Assembly (NCBI GenBank): GCA_015999745.1
Contig: JAECQP010000015.1
Location: 1 to 64,000 of the forward strand
Source of the DNA: Sphingobacteriia bacterium
GTDB taxonomy: Bacteria; Bacteroidota; Bacteroidia; Chitinophagales; Chitinophagaceae
Reading direction: 5' to 3'
DNA length: 64,000 nucleotides
Under the pieces are notes generated by a model, which saw only the letters and a list, made by a program, of their open reading frames with translations, ran no database searches and was not told the DNA's origin. This document shows positions 14,927 through 23,418 of the stretch, piece by piece (position 1 is the first letter of the stretch; every line of letters starts with the position of its first letter). A program made the translations under genes and the position numbers.

Positions 14927-15643
14927 ATGAAAGCGTCAATTGCCCATTGGGGAATATTTTTTTGCCTGTTCGCTGCACAAACAGGAACAGCACAAACAGT
15001 GACCGCACCTCAGCAATCGCTTCGTTTTTCGGTGATTGAATTATCCGCAGGTCTCCATAAAATCAGTTGGAATAATCCTTACCGGCAGGCGGTTCAGTTG
15101 GCTGTTCAACGCTCAACCGACAGTCTTCAAAATTTCAGAACCATACTGTCTGCCAAAAAACCGGAGCTGGAAGAAAACGGATTCACCGACCATACCGCCC
15201 CGCATTCCGGCAATGTGTTTTACCGGATTTTTGTAACCATGGAGGGAGGTGGTTTTTTCTTTACCCCTGTGGTGAAGGCGCAGAAAGCTGCGGCAGTAGT
15301 ACCTAAAGCAGTTCCCAAACCGGCTGCTCCTGTGGTAAAAAAAGACAGTATCCTTCCCCCTAAAATAGTTGTTCCGGAAAATCCCTTCCTGAACAAGAAG
15401 CCCTCCAAATTTGTGTATACCGATGCCAGGGGTTACCTGGTCATTGCTTTACCCAAAGCAGCCATTAACAGGTACAAGCTGATTATTTATGATACGAATG
15501 GCAGTATTCTTTTCATCATTGAACACATCCGGGAAACCGAACTGATTGTGGAGAAAGTAAATTTCCTGCATTCCGGCTGGTTCAACTTTGAGTTGCTTGA
15601 GAACGGGTTACTGCTGGAACAAAACAGGTTTTATATTCAGTAG
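14927..15643 (+). CDS. Secreted hypothetical protein
   Basis: A 238-residue protein with a signal peptide (first 22 residues, ending TGTAQT). Residues about 28-105 look like a fibronectin-type or Ig-like beta-domain (ISWNNPYRQAVQLAVQRSTD), followed by a Pro/Ala/Lys-rich linker (PKAVPKPAAPVVKK) and a C-terminal beta-rich part (KFVYTDARGYLVIALPKAAI, FELLENGLLLEQNRFYIQ). The C-terminal part faintly resembles a Bacteroidota surface-protein sorting or beta-sandwich domain, but this is not strong enough for a call. Function unknown; convergent with lipB. Confidence 0.75.
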   Translation: MKASIAHWGIFFCLFAAQTGTAQTVTAPQQSLRFSVIELSAGLHKISWNNPYRQAVQLAVQRSTDSLQNFRTILSAKKPELEENGFTDHTAPHSGNVFYRIFVTMEGGGFFFTPVVKAQKAAAVVPKAVPKPAAPVVKKDSILPPKIVVPENPFLNKKPSKFVYTDARGYLVIALPKAAINRYKLIIYDTNGSILFIIEHIRETELIVEKVNFLHSGWFNFELLENGLLLEQNRFYIQ

Positions 15644-15664
15644 TGCCAGGCCAATGCAGACAGG

Positions 15665-16387
15665 TTAGTGGCTGACCAGTACACAATTGAACAGTTGTTC
15701 AAAATGCTTCTTTATCCGGTATTTCACTTCGTCCATATCCACCGGATGCCCCAGCTCCTGTTGCAGAGAGGTTACCGCTTTGTTCTGGATCCCGCAGGGG
15801 ATGATATGATTGAAATAATCCAGATCGGTATTTACATTAAAAGCGAACCCATGCATGGTAATCCACCGGCTGCATTTTATGCCCATGGCACAGATTTTCC
15901 GCTCCTTTCCTTTTATATGCGCATCCATCCACACACCGGTTTCTCCCGGGCTTCGCTCTCCCTTTAATCCATATTCCGCCATGGTCTGAATGATCACTTC
16001 CTCCAGTGTACGGAGGTACCAGCCCAGGTCTGTCCTGAACTTCTCCAGGTCCAGAATCGGGTATCCCACCAGCTGCCCGGGACCATGAAAAGTGATATCT
16101 CCTCCCCGGTTGATGTGATAATATTCAATGCCCTTTTGTGCCCTTTCCTGCTCACCGATCAGTACATGCTCCTCCTTGCCGCTTTTACCCAGGGTATATA
16201 CGGGCGGATGTTCCACAAACAACAGATGGCTGGAGGTGGGCAATTCACGCTCCGGCGCCTTTACATCGCTGGTATAGCGGAACAGCAGTTTGATGTCTGC
16301 ATTCTGCTTCAGCAAACGCTCCTGGTAGTCCCATACTTCTTTGTATTGTTTTGCACCCAGGTCTTCGAATAGTACTTGTTGTTGCAT
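15665..16387 (-). CDS. lipB: Octanoyltransferase LipB
   Basis: Transfers octanoyl from acyl carrier protein to lipoyl domains, the first step of lipoate synthesis; the pyruvate dehydrogenase encoded partly in this window would be a client. With ATG 16387 the protein has 240 residues and shows LLFVEHPPVYTLGKSG, INRGGDITFHGPGQLVGYPILDL, GVWMDA, KICAMGIKCSRWITMHGFAFNV and the catalytic Cys in IIPCGIQNKAVTSL. The frame is open for another 127 codons upstream, but that part overlaps the divergent pseudouridine synthase gene and is not conserved-looking. A -7-like box lies four bases before the ATG. Confidence 0.95.
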   Translation of the reverse strand: MQQQVLFEDLGAKQYKEVWDYQERLLKQNADIKLLFRYTSDVKAPERELPTSSHLLFVEHPPVYTLGKSGKEEHVLIGEQERAQKGIEYYHINRGGDITFHGPGQLVGYPILDLEKFRTDLGWYLRTLEEVIIQTMAEYGLKGERSPGETGVWMDAHIKGKERKICAMGIKCSRWITMHGFAFNVNTDLDYFNHIIPCGIQNKAVTSLQQELGHPVDMDEVKYRIKKHFEQLFNCVLVSH

Positions 16388-16414
16388 GGCACGAAAATAC
16401 GATACTTTTGCAGT
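16388..16414. promoter_or_regulatory. 27-bp divergent promoter region with two opposed -7 boxes
   Basis: Plus strand: TACTTTTG (16403-16410) ends four bases before the ATG of the pseudouridine synthase gene. Minus strand: TATTTTCG (16399-16392) ends four bases before the lipB ATG. The two boxes are separated by only 3 bp, so each promoter must use -33 sequence inside the other gene. Both transcripts would be leaderless or nearly so. Confidence 0.55.
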
Positions 16415-17467
16415 ATGCAGGTAGACACAGAATTGCTCTCTGAAGAACAGTCGGAGAACCTTTACGAGAAAAAAACATTTGTTGTAGACAGAGGCCAGGA
16501 ACCTTTCCGGATAGACAAATGGGTGCAAATGCATATGGAAGGCTCTACCCGCAACAAAATACAGCAGGGTATCGAAGCCGGTTTTCTGACCGTGAACGGG
16601 AAGGCCGTTAAAAGCAATTATAAGATTAAACCGGGGGATGAAATAGTGGTCATGAGCCTGATCAACCCCGATCATACCATCCTGAAAGAGGAAAATATTC
16701 CGCTGAATATTGTGTATGAAGATGCCGCCCTGATGGTGATCAATAAACCCGCCAATATGGTGGTACACCCGGGCGTGGGCAATTTCAGCGGCACTTTACT
16801 GAACGGTGTAGCCTATTATCTCCGCCAGCAGAATCCGGCCATTGACGAAGAAAACCTTCCCCGGTTTGGCCTGGTACACCGCATCGACAAGAATACCACC
16901 GGCCTGATCGTTGTTGCAAAAACCGGCGGAGCGGCAGCCCACCTGGCCAAACAGTTCTTCAGCCATACCGTAAAGCGAAAATATGTAGCGCTGGTCTGGG
17001 GCAATATTGAAGAAGACGAGGGAACGGTAAATGCCCATATTGCACGGCATCGTTATTTCCGTAAAATGTTTGATGCCTACCCCGACGGAGAAACCGGTAA
17101 ACATGCCATCACCCACTATAAGGTATTGGAAAGATTTAACTATGTAACGTTGGTAGAATGCATACTGGAAACAGGCAGAACCCACCAGATCAGGGTACAT
17201 ATGAAACATATCGGCCACACCCTGTTCAACGACTGGGAGTATGGGGGCGACAAAATTTTAAAGGGTACGATCTATTCCAGGTACAAGCAGTTTGTAGACA
17301 ACTGTTTTAGCATCTGCAACCGCTGCGCGCTGCATGCCAAAACCCTGGGCTTTATCCACCCTGTTACGGAACAGGAAATTTTCTTTGAGTCGCCGGTACC
17401 CGATGATATGCAGCAGGTTATTGAGAAATGGCGCACTTACAGCCAGCACCGCAACCTGGAGGAATAG
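16415..17467 (+). CDS. RluA-family 23S rRNA pseudouridine synthase (RluD-like)
   Basis: A 350-residue RNA-modifying enzyme. Residues about 25-95 are an S4 RNA-binding domain (RIDKWVQMHMEGSTRNKIQQ, VNGKAVKSNYKIKPGDEI). The catalytic domain carries the RluA signature GLVHRIDKNTTGLIVVAKT with the catalytic Asp, and TGRTHQIRVHMKHIGHTLFN. The ATG at 16415 is chosen because the codons above it overlap lipB and lack conservation, and a -7 box ends four bases upstream. RluD modifies the helix 69 loop of 23S rRNA; target identity is inferred from family. Confidence 0.93.
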   Translation: MQVDTELLSEEQSENLYEKKTFVVDRGQEPFRIDKWVQMHMEGSTRNKIQQGIEAGFLTVNGKAVKSNYKIKPGDEIVVMSLINPDHTILKEENIPLNIVYEDAALMVINKPANMVVHPGVGNFSGTLLNGVAYYLRQQNPAIDEENLPRFGLVHRIDKNTTGLIVVAKTGGAAAHLAKQFFSHTVKRKYVALVWGNIEEDEGTVNAHIARHRYFRKMFDAYPDGETGKHAITHYKVLERFNYVTLVECILETGRTHQIRVHMKHIGHTLFNDWEYGGDKILKGTIYSRYKQFVDNCFSICNRCALHAKTLGFIHPVTEQEIFFESPVPDDMQQVIEKWRTYSQHRNLEE

Positions 17468-17607
17468 CTGCATGCGTTGGTCTGCTTTAACATTTAATTT
17501 GCAATCTGATCATAATCCGGACATAACATTTTCATAAAAGGTTTATATTGGGTGTTTTTTATCCAAATGATTCCTCAAATTTGTAGAGATAGAAAATTTA
17601 CCCAAAA

Positions 17608-19299
17608 ATGATTCGTGGACTTGCCTTTTCATTGCTGTTAATAGTTGCATGCACATACACTGTTTTTGCACAATCCGAAGCTCCTAAAGGATGGCATTTG
17701 CTGGACTCGGCAAAGGATTCCTTTTACGGGATCAGTTTAAACAAAGCCTACCAGTTTCTTCAGGCTAAAAACAAAAATCCGCAAACAGTGATCGTAGCTG
17801 TACTGGATTCAGGGGTAGACACTACCCACGAAGACCTGAAAAAAAATCTCTGGCGCAACCCAAAAGAGATTCCCGGCAACGGCATTGACGATGATAAAAA
17901 CGGATATATCGATGATATATACGGATGGAATTTCCTGGGTGGAAAAGACGGCAGAAGTATTAAGAAAGCAGCAGATGAAAAAGCCAGGGTATACCATCGC
18001 TGGAAAGACCAGTTCGCCGGAAAAACGATAGATACCAATCAACTCAGCAAAAAAGAAGCAGAAAACTACCATATCTGGATGAAAGCCGCAGCAGGCATGA
18101 ATTTCAGCCAGGAAGAACAGATGGATGTAATGTTCATAGAATTGACCGCAAAAGCCATGCGCAGGCATGACAAAATCATCCGCCAGGAAATGGCCAGGGA
18201 GGAATACACCTGTGAACAGCTCGAAAAATTTAACCCCATTACCAAAACAGGGCGTGATGCCAAAATCGGTTACCTCACCTGTATCAAAATGATGGGAATA
18301 GATCCCGAAGAAAAGAATACCAGTACACTCGGAGAACTGGAAGAATACATTGAAGGAAAGAAAAGCAGTTTTGAGTCGAAAGAAAAAGCGCCCTATAACT
18401 ACAGGGCGGAAATTGTTCAGGACAATTATTACAATTTCTCCGATCGTTTTTACGGCAACAACGATGTGATGGGTCCCGGGCCAATGCATGGAACCCATGT
18501 ATCAGGTATTATAGGAGCACAGCGCAACAATAATCTGGGTGTGGATGGAGTGGCAGACCTGGTAAAAATCATGATGCTGCGGGTAGTGCCGGACGGAGAT
18601 GAGTATGATAAGGATGTAGCCCTGGCCATCCGGTATGCGGTAGACAATGGCGCCAAAGTAATCAACATGAGTTTCGGGAAATCCTACTCGCCCGAAAAAA
18701 ACTGGGTAGACAGCGCCGTTCGTTATGCAGAACAACAGGATGTTTTACTGGTACATGCATCCGGCAACGATGCAGAAGATATTGATGTAAGCGAAAACTA
18801 TCCAAGCCCCTGGCTGGAACAGTGGAAAACAAGGGCTTCCAACTTCATTACCGTTGGCGCCAGCAGCGATATTAAACTTAGCAACAGCATTGCCGCTGAT
18901 TTCAGCAATTACGGAAAAGAAACGGTGGATGTTTTTGCTCCGGGTGTAAAAATATACTCTACCATACCCGGCGGCAATCAATACGGTAATTTAAAAGGCA
19001 CCAGTATGGCAACGCCGATCGTATCCGGGCTGGCGGCCATGCTCCGCTCCTATTATCCCGGGCTCAGCGCCGTGGAGGTAAAGCGGATCATAGAGCTGTC
19101 TGTATCCAGGCCGGATGCAATGATTCCCTGTATCAAACCGGGTATTAAGGGCGATCCGCTCTCCTTCAGTGATCTATGCAAAAGCGGGGGAATCATCAAT
19201 GCATACAATGCAGTAAATATTGCCAATAGCTTCCATACCGCCGCTGTATCCAAAACACCCCAGAAACCGATTGGCAAACCCATAAAAACAAAGAAATAA
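17608..19299 (+). CDS. Secreted S8 (subtilisin-family) serine peptidase
   Basis: A 563-residue secreted peptidase with a signal peptide (about 1-21, ending VFAQ). The triad is visible: Asp67 in AVLDSGVDTTHEDL, His294 in HGTHVSGIIG and Ser466 in GTSMATPIVSGLAA; the oxyanion Asn lies in VHASGNDAED. The Asp-His spacing is about 225 residues instead of the usual 30-50, because of a charged, mostly helical insertion (about 112-285). No C-terminal sorting domain is visible, so it may be periplasmic. The stop codon overlaps the DinB start (TAATG). Confidence 0.92.
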   Translation: MIRGLAFSLLLIVACTYTVFAQSEAPKGWHLLDSAKDSFYGISLNKAYQFLQAKNKNPQTVIVAVLDSGVDTTHEDLKKNLWRNPKEIPGNGIDDDKNGYIDDIYGWNFLGGKDGRSIKKAADEKARVYHRWKDQFAGKTIDTNQLSKKEAENYHIWMKAAAGMNFSQEEQMDVMFIELTAKAMRRHDKIIRQEMAREEYTCEQLEKFNPITKTGRDAKIGYLTCIKMMGIDPEEKNTSTLGELEEYIEGKKSSFESKEKAPYNYRAEIVQDNYYNFSDRFYGNNDVMGPGPMHGTHVSGIIGAQRNNNLGVDGVADLVKIMMLRVVPDGDEYDKDVALAIRYAVDNGAKVINMSFGKSYSPEKNWVDSAVRYAEQQDVLLVHASGNDAEDIDVSENYPSPWLEQWKTRASNFITVGASSDIKLSNSIAADFSNYGKETVDVFAPGVKIYSTIPGGNQYGNLKGTSMATPIVSGLAAMLRSYYPGLSAVEVKRIIELSVSRPDAMIPCIKPGIKGDPLSFSDLCKSGGIINAYNAVNIANSFHTAAVSKTPQKPIGKPIKTKK

Positions 19300-19808
19300 T
19301 GGCCAGACCACAGCCCGGAGATTACGGACACTATTACGAAAATTATGTAAACAGAGTAGACGCAGATAACCTGCAACAGGTTATTGAAAAATATGCCAGG
19401 CCACTGATCAGTTTCTACAGCAATCTGCCCGGAGAGAAAGCCGATTACCGGTACGAAGCCGGTAAATGGAGCCTGAAGGACCTCTTACAGCACATAATTG
19501 ATACCGAGCGGATCATGAGCTACAGGATCCTGAGAATTGCCCGCAACGACAGCACACCCCTTCCCGGATTTGAAGAGAACGATTATGCAGCCAGTGCCAA
19601 TGCATCTGCCAGAAGTTTTGATTCCCTGAAGGAAGAATTCATTGCCCTTCGAAAATCGACCGATCTGTTACTGCAATCATTTACCGAAGCACAACTGAAC
19701 AATGCCGGAACCGCCAGCGGATACCGGGCAACAGCCAATGGTATCGGGTTCATTATATTCGGCCATATGCTGCACCACAAACAAGTAATCGAGGAGCGCT
19801 ATCTTTAA
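19299..19808 (+). CDS. DinB-family protein
   Basis: A 169-residue four-helix-bundle protein of the DinB/YfiT group. The family metal-ligand histidines appear as LLQHIIDTERIMSYRI and, near the C-terminus, FGHMLHHKQVIEERYL. Related proteins are metal-dependent thiol (including bacillithiol) transferases; bshC elsewhere in the window makes that plausible but not shown. Its ATG overlaps the peptidase stop codon by one base, so the two genes are co-translated. Confidence 0.87.
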   Translation: MARPQPGDYGHYYENYVNRVDADNLQQVIEKYARPLISFYSNLPGEKADYRYEAGKWSLKDLLQHIIDTERIMSYRILRIARNDSTPLPGFEENDYAASANASARSFDSLKEEFIALRKSTDLLLQSFTEAQLNNAGTASGYRATANGIGFIIFGHMLHHKQVIEERYL

Positions 19809-19830
19809 CCGATCAACCATATTAAATCAG

Positions 19831-19870
19831 AAAGTCCTGTTCGGCAATTGCCAAAACAGGACTTTCCTTT
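19831..19870. terminator. Bidirectional terminator between the DinB and YceI genes
   Basis: An 11-bp perfect stem AAAGTCCTGTT/AACAGGACTTT with a 13-base loop, followed by CCTTTTAT on the plus side. It lies between convergent genes and can serve both. Confidence 0.85.
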
Positions 19871-19888
19871 TATTGGGGGTAATAGAAA

Positions 19889-20461
19889 TTACTTCTTACC
19901 GTACAGGTGAACAGCAATCTGTACATCTTTAGCCACATTACCTACGCCGTAGTTAACGCCAAACAGGGTTCTGTCGAGGCTGAAGAAAGCTTCCGCAAAA
20001 AAACCTTTTTCGTCTGCACTGCGGATAGCGGCAGTAAAACTTACCGGCAAAGCAGCGCCTTTCAGGTTCAGTGTTCCGTTGATGGTAGCCGTGTTTTCGT
20101 CAGTGTAAGTAACACCGGTGATTTTGTAAGTAGCTTCACTAAACTTAGCCACATCAAAGAAGTCTGCAGACTTCAGGTGTCCGGCCAGTTTTTCACCGGC
20201 GCCATCCGTTACTTTTACGTTAGCCAGATCAATCACAAATTCACCGCCGGTTAACTTACCACCGTCAACCTGTACAGAACCACTCTTAACAGTAAAGAAA
20301 CCTGTGTGGAAATCATTTTTCTTAGAACCCACCCAGTCAACACGGCTTTTTGCAGCGTCTACTGAATAGGTTACCACTTCCTTCACAGATTTAACTGGAG
20401 TGAAAGCATACAGACCGGTTAAAAATGCTGTTCCCAACAGCGCAAAAACAATTTTTTTCAT
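19889..20461 (-). CDS. YceI-family periplasmic protein
   Basis: A 190-residue protein with a signal peptide (MKKIVFALLGTAFLTGLYAF) and the YceI lipocalin-like fold: YSVDAAKSRVDWVGSKKNDF, KLTGGEFVIDLANVKV, GHLKSADFFDVAKF, ATINGTLNLKGAALPVSF and SLDRTLFGVNYG. YceI proteins bind isoprenoid-type lipids in the periplasm. The exact ligand is unknown. Monocistronic, ending at the bidirectional terminator. Confidence 0.93.
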   Translation of the reverse strand: MKKIVFALLGTAFLTGLYAFTPVKSVKEVVTYSVDAAKSRVDWVGSKKNDFHTGFFTVKSGSVQVDGGKLTGGEFVIDLANVKVTDGAGEKLAGHLKSADFFDVAKFSEATYKITGVTYTDENTATINGTLNLKGAALPVSFTAAIRSADEKGFFAEAFFSLDRTLFGVNYGVGNVAKDVQIAVHLYGKK

Positions 20462-20561
20462 GGTGTTTAATTTGTTTAGTTTGATAATGACAAAACAAAA
20501 ATAAGAAATTAATGTTACAACAACAATTTAAAAAGTATTAATTCCGCATTTCGGTTTCGCT

Positions 20562-20569
20562 TATCTTCG
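20562..20569 (+). promoter_or_regulatory. Putative -7 box of sucC
   Basis: TATCTTCG, one mismatch from TAnnTTTG, lies 17 bp before the sucC ATG; no clear TTTG -33 element is visible upstream. Confidence 0.4.
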
Positions 20570-20586
20570 CAAAAATTGTTCCGATT

Positions 20587-21798
20587 ATGAATCTGCATGA
20601 GTACCAGGCCAAAGAATTACTCAGTAAATACAATGTCCCCACCCAGGAGGGTATTGCGGTGGATACCGTAATGGCAGCTGAGGAGGCTTATCGCCAAATT
20701 AAAACACAAACCGGCAATAATTTTGCCGTAGTGAAAGCCCAGATACACGCCGGAGGACGCGGTAAGGGTAAAATTGAGGGAACCGAGCAGCGTGGCGTTG
20801 CTGTAGCTAAAAGCGCAGAAGATATTACCAATATTGCCAAAAATATCCTTGGAGGCACACTGGTAACCATTCAAACCGGCCCTGCAGGTAAGAAAGTGAG
20901 TAAGATCCTGATTGCACAGGACGTTTACTATCCCGGTCCCAACCCGGTAAAAGAGTTTTACCTCTCTATCCTGCTGGATCGTGCTAAAGGAATGAATGTA
21001 GTAATGTACAGCACAGAAGGTGGTATGGACATTGAAGAAGTGGCGCATAATACCCCTGAAAAAATATTTAAAGAATGGGTACACCCTGCCGGTGGTTTAC
21101 AGGGATTCCAGGCAAGAAAAATTGCCTTTAACCTGGGCCTGAGCGGTGAAGCATTCAAGAACTGCGTAAAATTTGTAACCAACCTGTACAAAGCTTATGT
21201 AGGACTGGATTGCGGTATGCTCGAAATCAACCCATTGTTCAAAACCAGTGACGAAAAAATCATTGCGGTAGACTGTAAGATGAACATCGACGATAACGCA
21301 CTGATGCGTCATCCTGATGTGGCCGCTTTAAGAGATGTTTCCGAAGAAGATCCTACAGAAGTAGAAGCTGGTCAGTACAACCTGAACTTTGTGAAGCTGG
21401 ACGGTAACGTAGGTTGCATGGTAAACGGCGCCGGTTTGGCAATGGCTACCATGGATATGATCAAATTGAGCGGTGGTGAGCCTGCCAACTTCCTGGATGT
21501 AGGCGGTACTGCGAATGCACAAACAGTAGAAGCAGGATTCCGCATCATCATGAAGGATCCAAACGTAAAAGCCATCCTCATCAACATCTTTGGTGGTATC
21601 GTAAGATGCGACCGTGTTGCTGCAGGTGTGATTGAAGCGTACAACAAGCTGGGCAATATCAATATTCCGATTATTGTTCGCTTACAGGGTACCAATGCTG
21701 TTGAAGCCAAGAAGCTCATCGACGAAAGCGGCCTGAAGGTTCAGTCTGCCATTCAGTTGAGCGAAGCCGCTGCGCTGGTGAAACAGGCTGTAGCCTGA
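20587..21798 (+). CDS. sucC: Succinate--CoA ligase (ADP-forming) beta subunit
   Basis: The ATP-grasp beta subunit of succinyl-CoA synthetase, a TCA-cycle enzyme. The 403-residue protein starts MNLHEYQAKELLSKYNVP and contains VVKAQIHAGGRGKGK, the ATP-grasp region LEINPLFKTSDEKIIAVDCKMN, FLDVGGTANAQTVEAGFRII and INIFGGIVRCDRVAAGVIEA. The alpha-subunit gene sucD is not adjacent, unlike in E. coli. It is monocistronic with a terminator at 21822-21861. Confidence 0.97.
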   Translation: MNLHEYQAKELLSKYNVPTQEGIAVDTVMAAEEAYRQIKTQTGNNFAVVKAQIHAGGRGKGKIEGTEQRGVAVAKSAEDITNIAKNILGGTLVTIQTGPAGKKVSKILIAQDVYYPGPNPVKEFYLSILLDRAKGMNVVMYSTEGGMDIEEVAHNTPEKIFKEWVHPAGGLQGFQARKIAFNLGLSGEAFKNCVKFVTNLYKAYVGLDCGMLEINPLFKTSDEKIIAVDCKMNIDDNALMRHPDVAALRDVSEEDPTEVEAGQYNLNFVKLDGNVGCMVNGAGLAMATMDMIKLSGGEPANFLDVGGTANAQTVEAGFRIIMKDPNVKAILINIFGGIVRCDRVAAGVIEAYNKLGNINIPIIVRLQGTNAVEAKKLIDESGLKVQSAIQLSEAAALVKQAVA

Positions 21799-21821
21799 TT
21801 AAAGCATAAAAATTTACAAAG

Positions 21822-21861
21822 TCCATAGCGGAGACCAATTCCTGCTATGGATTTTTTTTTT
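21822..21861 (+). terminator. Intrinsic terminator of sucC
   Basis: Stem TCCATAGC/GCTATGGA with a 14-base loop, followed by ten T residues, 24 bp after the sucC stop codon. Confidence 0.9.
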
Positions 21862-21887
21862 GCAGGTCAAAAAGCGATCCGGTATCC

Positions 21888-22526
21888 TTATTGAAATTTA
21901 GTGATCTCTACCACGCGAACTTCTGTGATTGCGCTGACAGTGTATTGAAGGCCGGTGCGCAACTCCACACAGGCATAGCGCTTTCTGCGAAGCACACCCT
22001 TGCGAAATATTTTTCCGTTATCGGTCATGAACAAGGCGCCCTCGGGCAGTACCGATAAAAGATGATACCCCTCCCGGTTGTTTTGATTGTATTTGCGGAG
22101 CACCGTAAGCAGCGCGGTTTCACCATTGGCGGTGGCTGCCGGGGAATGCAATGTTTTTTTAAGCACCTGTTCCACATCGGGCGGAAATATACTCATTTCA
22201 ATAAATGAAGCCAGCAACCTGCCGTATAGATGTTTCCATTCTTTTCCATGTGATTCCACCCGGTTGCCGTATTGCTCAAAAGTGAGCAAATGCGCCAGCT
22301 CATGCAAAAGGGTAATCAGGAATTCATATTGATTCAGGTTACCGTTCACACTGATGCGGTGATTGTTTCCCTGGTGTGCATGCCGGTAATCGCCCAATAC
22401 AGATTTACGTTCCCTTGCAATGGTAAGATGAACTTTGTATAAATGAAGAATACTCACCACCTGGTCAAAACTCCCCTCCGGTAAAAAGCGGGCCAGTTCC
22501 TTTAGGGGATGCTCAGTTGCCGCCAT
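21888..22526 (-). CDS. SprT-like zinc metalloprotease-domain protein
   Basis: A 212-residue protein with the SprT-like zinc-site motif HELAH at residues 75-79 and a third ligand candidate in ESHGKEW (His93). The C-terminal part (about 150-205, GALFMTDNGKIFRKGVLRRK, RYACVELRTGLQYTVSAI) is a small beta-domain instead of the usual zinc ribbon. SprT-family proteins include DNA-protein crosslink proteases in eukaryotes; bacterial roles are unclear. Its start overlaps the upstream membrane-protein gene by 14 bp, indicating co-translation. Confidence 0.85.
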   Translation of the reverse strand: MAATEHPLKELARFLPEGSFDQVVSILHLYKVHLTIARERKSVLGDYRHAHQGNNHRISVNGNLNQYEFLITLLHELAHLLTFEQYGNRVESHGKEWKHLYGRLLASFIEMSIFPPDVEQVLKKTLHSPAATANGETALLTVLRKYNQNNREGYHLLSVLPEGALFMTDNGKIFRKGVLRRKRYACVELRTGLQYTVSAITEVRVVEITKFQ

Positions 22527-22917
22527 GTTTAGGTGGATTTAAACGCATGGCAATACGCACTTCCAGCCAGGTGTACACAATATAAAGGCCCATGCTGATG
22601 AACAGTGCGTTCACGCTTTTGTTTTCGCCTGCAGCATAGAGATAAATGAAAGCAGCGGTGCCCAGTACAAATAATTTCAGCACCACAGAACCCATTACAC
22701 CACGCACCATGGCATGGGGATTGGTATTATTCATCGACTGGATCTGCATATACAGGCTGGATGCACAGATGATAAACAGGAGTGTGTTGGCGGCAATAAT
22801 CACCCTGCCGTCTATATGCGCCTGCTGCATTGCACTGCCAAACAGGACTGCAACGGTATTGACCAGTATCATCAGCACCAGCAGGGGCAAAAGCAGTTTC
22901 TTTTTTTCTTTGAACAT
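22513..22917 (-). CDS. Four-helix integral membrane protein, unknown function
   Basis: A 134-residue protein with four predicted membrane segments (about 8-28, 38-58, 70-92, 100-122), a basic N-terminus (MFKEKKK) and a short polar tail. Size and topology resemble small membrane proteins found near SprE or ATP synthase genes in other Bacteroidota, but I do not recognise a named family. It starts 22 bp after the next gene upstream and overlaps the SprT-like gene. Confidence 0.75.
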   Translation of the reverse strand: MFKEKKKLLLPLLVLMILVNTVAVLFGSAMQQAHIDGRVIIAANTLLFIICASSLYMQIQSMNNTNPHAMVRGVMGSVVLKLFVLGTAAFIYLYAAGENKSVNALFISMGLYIVYTWLEVRIAMRLNPPKHGGN

Positions 22918-22939
22918 AATCTTGAGATAAAGCGATCGG

Positions 22940-23335
22940 TTAATCGTTGGAAGATTCTACTTTAGGCATTGCCAACGGCACGGTATCCAGTTGCGTCTTT
23001 ACATCGCCGGAGAGTACTTTTTTTACGCCTTCGATGTATTGTTCCTTGTAGTGGATCGCCTGCTCCAGGGAATCGGTACGGATTTTCAGCAATTGAAGCG
23101 CGGTACGGCTTTCCCTGGTTCCGTAACCGGGTATATAATATTTCAGCGGGGTGAAGGCAATCAGCGCAATGGTAAGCCCCACCAGAAATACAAAGACGGT
23201 GCTGAGCCCGATGTATACACTTAAACGAGACAAACGCACCGTGAGCATTTCCTCATAAGTATCATCGTTCATGATCACCAGCCGGTAGGTATTCCTCAGC
23301 CGCTTAAATGTGCTTTCCGGGTTAATTTTATCCAT
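22940..23335 (-). CDS. Single-pass membrane protein resembling the N-terminus of M23 peptidases
   Basis: A 131-residue protein: a cytosolic segment (KRLRNTYRLVIMNDDTYEEM), one transmembrane helix (about 42-64) and a periplasmic tail with YYIPGYGTRESRTALQLLKI and a short coiled coil. The pattern YRLVIMND...TPLKYYIPGYG is the one that precedes the LytM domain in Bacteroidota M23 peptidases, as I recall the family. Here the peptidase domain is absent and the protein ends at residue 131. It is divergent from the SprE-like gene, with an 83-bp shared promoter region. Confidence 0.7.
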   Translation of the reverse strand: MDKINPESTFKRLRNTYRLVIMNDDTYEEMLTVRLSRLSVYIGLSTVFVFLVGLTIALIAFTPLKYYIPGYGTRESRTALQLLKIRTDSLEQAIHYKEQYIEGVKKVLSGDVKTQLDTVPLAMPKVESSND

Positions 23336-23418
23336 AATCTAAAAACAGGTTAAAGGTAACGATTGAAGCGGTTTTCTGCTGTTATAGAGGAGAAATAACT
23401 GTAATTTTAAGCGATTTT

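Noticed and set aside
16388..16768. N-terminal extension of lipB by 127 codons
   Set aside because: It overlaps the divergent pseudouridine synthase gene, has no LipB similarity, and a promoter box lies just before the shorter start.
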